Assembly: GCA_020718525.1 (NCBI GenBank)
Contig: DYRX01000254.1
Location: 1 to 6,216 of the forward strand
From: Victivallis vadensis
GTDB taxonomy: Bacteria > Verrucomicrobiota > Lentisphaeria > Victivallales > GWF2-50-93
DNA length: 6,216 nucleotides
Direction: 5' to 3'
In this document: piece after piece, positions 5,714 to 6,216 of the stretch
Layout of the letters: every line of letters begins with the position of its first letter
Position numbering within the stretch: the first letter of the stretch is position 1
Notes under the pieces: model-generated
Databases searched by the model: none
The model's input: the letters and a program-made list of their open reading frames with translations, nothing else
What the model was told of the DNA's origin: nothing
Translations under genes and position numbers: made by a program

Positions 5714-5876
5714 TGCTGGACAACACGGAAAAGACATCAATGTTCCATATGAACAGTATTCGGCGCAGGGAACTGCGTGCCTTCAGGTAACCGCTTAGCT
5801 GGAATGTTCGGCAGAACTTGAGTTGAATACGAACACAGTATGCCAGCCTTTCCGAGACTGGCTCGGAAGCGTTTTA
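5697..5876 (+). ncRNA. Candidate structured small RNA of about 180 nt, unknown family
   Basis: The unit is delimited by a promoter with a perfect -10 box (5685-5690) and a hairpin plus T-run (5849-5875). Inside, several perfect helices nest without crossing. GCTGG (5715-5719) pairs with CCAGC (5843-5847) and closes the structure. TGTTC/GAACA (5741-5745/5751-5755) is a first hairpin. GTATTC (5756-5761) pairs with GAATAC (5825-5830) and encloses CGCAG/CTGCG with a GGAA loop (5764-5777) and GTTC/GAAC (5806-5817). The only ATG-led frame, 25 codons at 5713-5790, has no ribosome binding site. The length resembles 6S RNA, but I cannot see the long rod with a central bubble that defines it. Conserved elements of tmRNA, RNase P RNA and SRP RNA are absent. 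Boundaries and fold are inferred by eye. Confidence 0.4.
5849..5875 (+). terminator. Intrinsic terminator of the candidate small RNA
   Basis: TTCCGAG (5850-5856) and CTCGGAA (5862-5868) form a perfect 7-bp stem with an ACTGG loop, extended by a T-G pair (5849/5869). TTTT follows at 5872-5875 after two bases. It has the layout of a Rho-independent terminator with a short T-run. Confidence 0.55.
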
Positions 5877-5889
5877 GAAAAAGCGCTTC

Positions 5890-6010
5890 GCGTACACGAT
5901 GGACTAAACACGACACGAAACACGTGAACGATTACGTGAACGAGTGGTATTGAAGCGGAAGATCGTTCATGTTCACAGCGGAGCGGTTCACGTTAGCGTA
6001 CACGATGGAC
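5890..6010. repeat. Nested inverted repeats bounded by a 15-bp direct repeat
   Basis: GCGTACACGATGGAC occurs exactly at 5890-5904 and 5996-6010, same orientation. Between the copies, ACGTGAACG occurs twice 12 bases apart (5922-5930, 5934-5942). Its inverse is also present: TGAACGAT (5925-5932) pairs with ATCGTTCA (5962-5969), and ACGTGAAC (5934-5941) pairs with GTTCACGT (5986-5993). No ORF is present. It could be a small non-coding repeat element; nothing shows that it moves. Confidence 0.6.
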
Positions 6011-6042
6011 ATCTGTGGTTAAAAATCCTTTTCTGTCTCTGA

Positions 6043-6071
6043 CCGTAAACCGTAAAACCGTAAACCGGAAA
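6043..6071 (+). repeat. Short tandem repeat of ccgtaaa
   Basis: Four consecutive 7- to 8-base units read CCGTAAA, CCGTAAAA, CCGTAAA and CCGGAAA. It is a simple tandem array with slight unit variation, just right of the TGTGGTTAAAAA word that often accompanies such intergenic tracts. Confidence 0.7.
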
Positions 6072-6077
6072 CATTTC

Positions 6078-6155
6078 TTTTCACGCAAAGCCACAAAGCC
6101 GCGAAGTTGAAGAGAGACAAGAACTTGTCCTCGCACAAAGCCACAGAGGCACAAA
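6078..6155 (+). repeat. cacgcaaagcc-type repeat tract
   Basis: TTTTCACGCAAAG (6078-6090) is followed by CCACAAAGCCGCGAAG, and after a 25-base gap by CGCACAAAGCCACAGAGGCA (6132-6151) and CAAAG. The word CAAAGCCACA occurs in both parts. TTTTCACGCAAAG recurs exactly at 6202-6214. I recall this motif as a widespread intergenic repeat in many bacteria. Confidence 0.6.
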
Positions 6156-6191
6156 GTTCTTACCTGGGAACACCGAGCACCAGCTCGGTAT
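6156..6191 (+). repeat. Intergenic hairpin repeat B, copy 2
   Basis: This 36-base unit matches 881-916 at 32 positions. Its stem ACCGAG/CTCGGT (6172-6177 with 6184-6189) is a perfect 6-bp helix. The outermost pair is A-T where copy 1 has G-C, and a C-G pair replaces the T-G wobble of copy 1, so three of the four differences preserve pairing and the fourth is in the loop. Confidence 0.7.
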
Positions 6192-6201
6192 TTAAATCCT
6201 A

Positions 6202-6216
6202 TTTTCACGCAAAGTC
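6202..6216 (+). repeat. Start of another cacgcaaag repeat, cut by the window edge
   Basis: TTTTCACGCAAAG at 6202-6214 repeats 6078-6090 exactly, 124 bases further on. The tract runs off the right end. Confidence 0.55.

Larger units (their letters stand above)
5639..6216. other. Non-coding right flank: promoters, candidate RNA, repeats
   Basis: No protein gene is supported in these 578 bases. Frames that are open on the minus strand here translate to low-complexity strings such as LCGFVRG and FTVLRFTV, which are repeat translations. The first third holds two overlapping divergent promoters and a candidate structured RNA ending at about 5876. The rest is a mosaic of direct, inverted and tandem short repeats, listed separately, that continues past the right edge. 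Confidence 0.6.

Noticed and set aside
5713..5790. 25-codon ATG-led frame inside the small RNA candidate
   Set aside because: The bases before the ATG (AAATAAATTCA) offer no ribosome binding site, and the peptide has no recognisable features. Chance is the simpler explanation, though a leader peptide cannot be excluded.
5697..5876. 6S RNA, tmRNA, RNase P RNA or SRP RNA
   Set aside because: Length alone fits 6S RNA, but the long rod with a central bubble is not seen. The tRNA-like end of tmRNA, the RNase P core words and the SRP apical GGAA/AGCAG motif are absent.
5993..6208. Minus-strand open frame of 71 codons
   Set aside because: It translates repeats: strings such as LCGFVRG, GFVALR and FTVLRFTV come from the cacgcaaag and ccgtaaa tracts. 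No ribosome binding site or domain is present.
5890..6216. CRISPR array
   Set aside because: The repeats are of mixed kinds and lengths, with no regular spacing, no unique spacers of constant size and no cas genes in the window.

Overview
The window holds three intact housekeeping genes set in repeat-rich intergenic DNA, plus one broken Rhs-type fragment. The repeats (accCGCGAAA and cacGCAAAGcc tracts, ccgtaaa tandems, ctcGG-type hairpins) together with an orphan Rhs core tip ending in a GRW.NRDPIEE.GG.NLY block resemble genomes of the PVC superphylum (Lentisphaerota, Kiritimatiellota or Verrucomicrobiota). That placement is recalled from memory of such genomes and is only tentative. I see no CRISPR array, tRNA, rRNA, complete insertion sequence or phage gene.

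Left part (1-957): AT-rich and poorly coding. A possible gene fragment touches the left edge on the minus strand. An extended -10 promoter on the plus strand leads into DNA with two competing hairpins. The C-terminal piece of an Rhs/YD-repeat core follows; its last residues are encoded by two intergenic repeat units.

Centre (958-3938): trmB (tRNA guanine-N7 methyltransferase, minus strand) is divergent from ptsP (GAF domain plus Enzyme I, the nitrogen-type PTS phosphotransferase, plus strand). A 101-bp spacer carries their start signals. ptsP keeps the phosphorylated histidine and the known PEP-site residues but departs from the family at two places in its C-terminal motifs.

Right part (3939-6216): 356 bp of repeats and hairpins separate ptsP from the convergent gdhA (NADP-type glutamate dehydrogenase, minus strand). 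gdhA has a good Shine-Dalgarno sequence and a candidate promoter. On the opposite strand, overlapping that promoter, lies a better one (TTGAAC-18-TATAAT). It is followed about 180 bases later by a hairpin with a T-run. The DNA between has no convincing ORF but can form a coherent nested fold, so it is a candidate small RNA and the most interesting item here. The last 340 bases are a mosaic of short repeats.

Functionally, ptsP and gdhA both belong to nitrogen and carbon balance: GAF-type Enzyme I proteins are linked to glutamine/2-oxoglutarate status, and GdhA converts 2-oxoglutarate and ammonium to glutamate. Nothing in the sequence shows that the two are co-regulated, and no HPr/NPr or EIIA partner gene is in the window.
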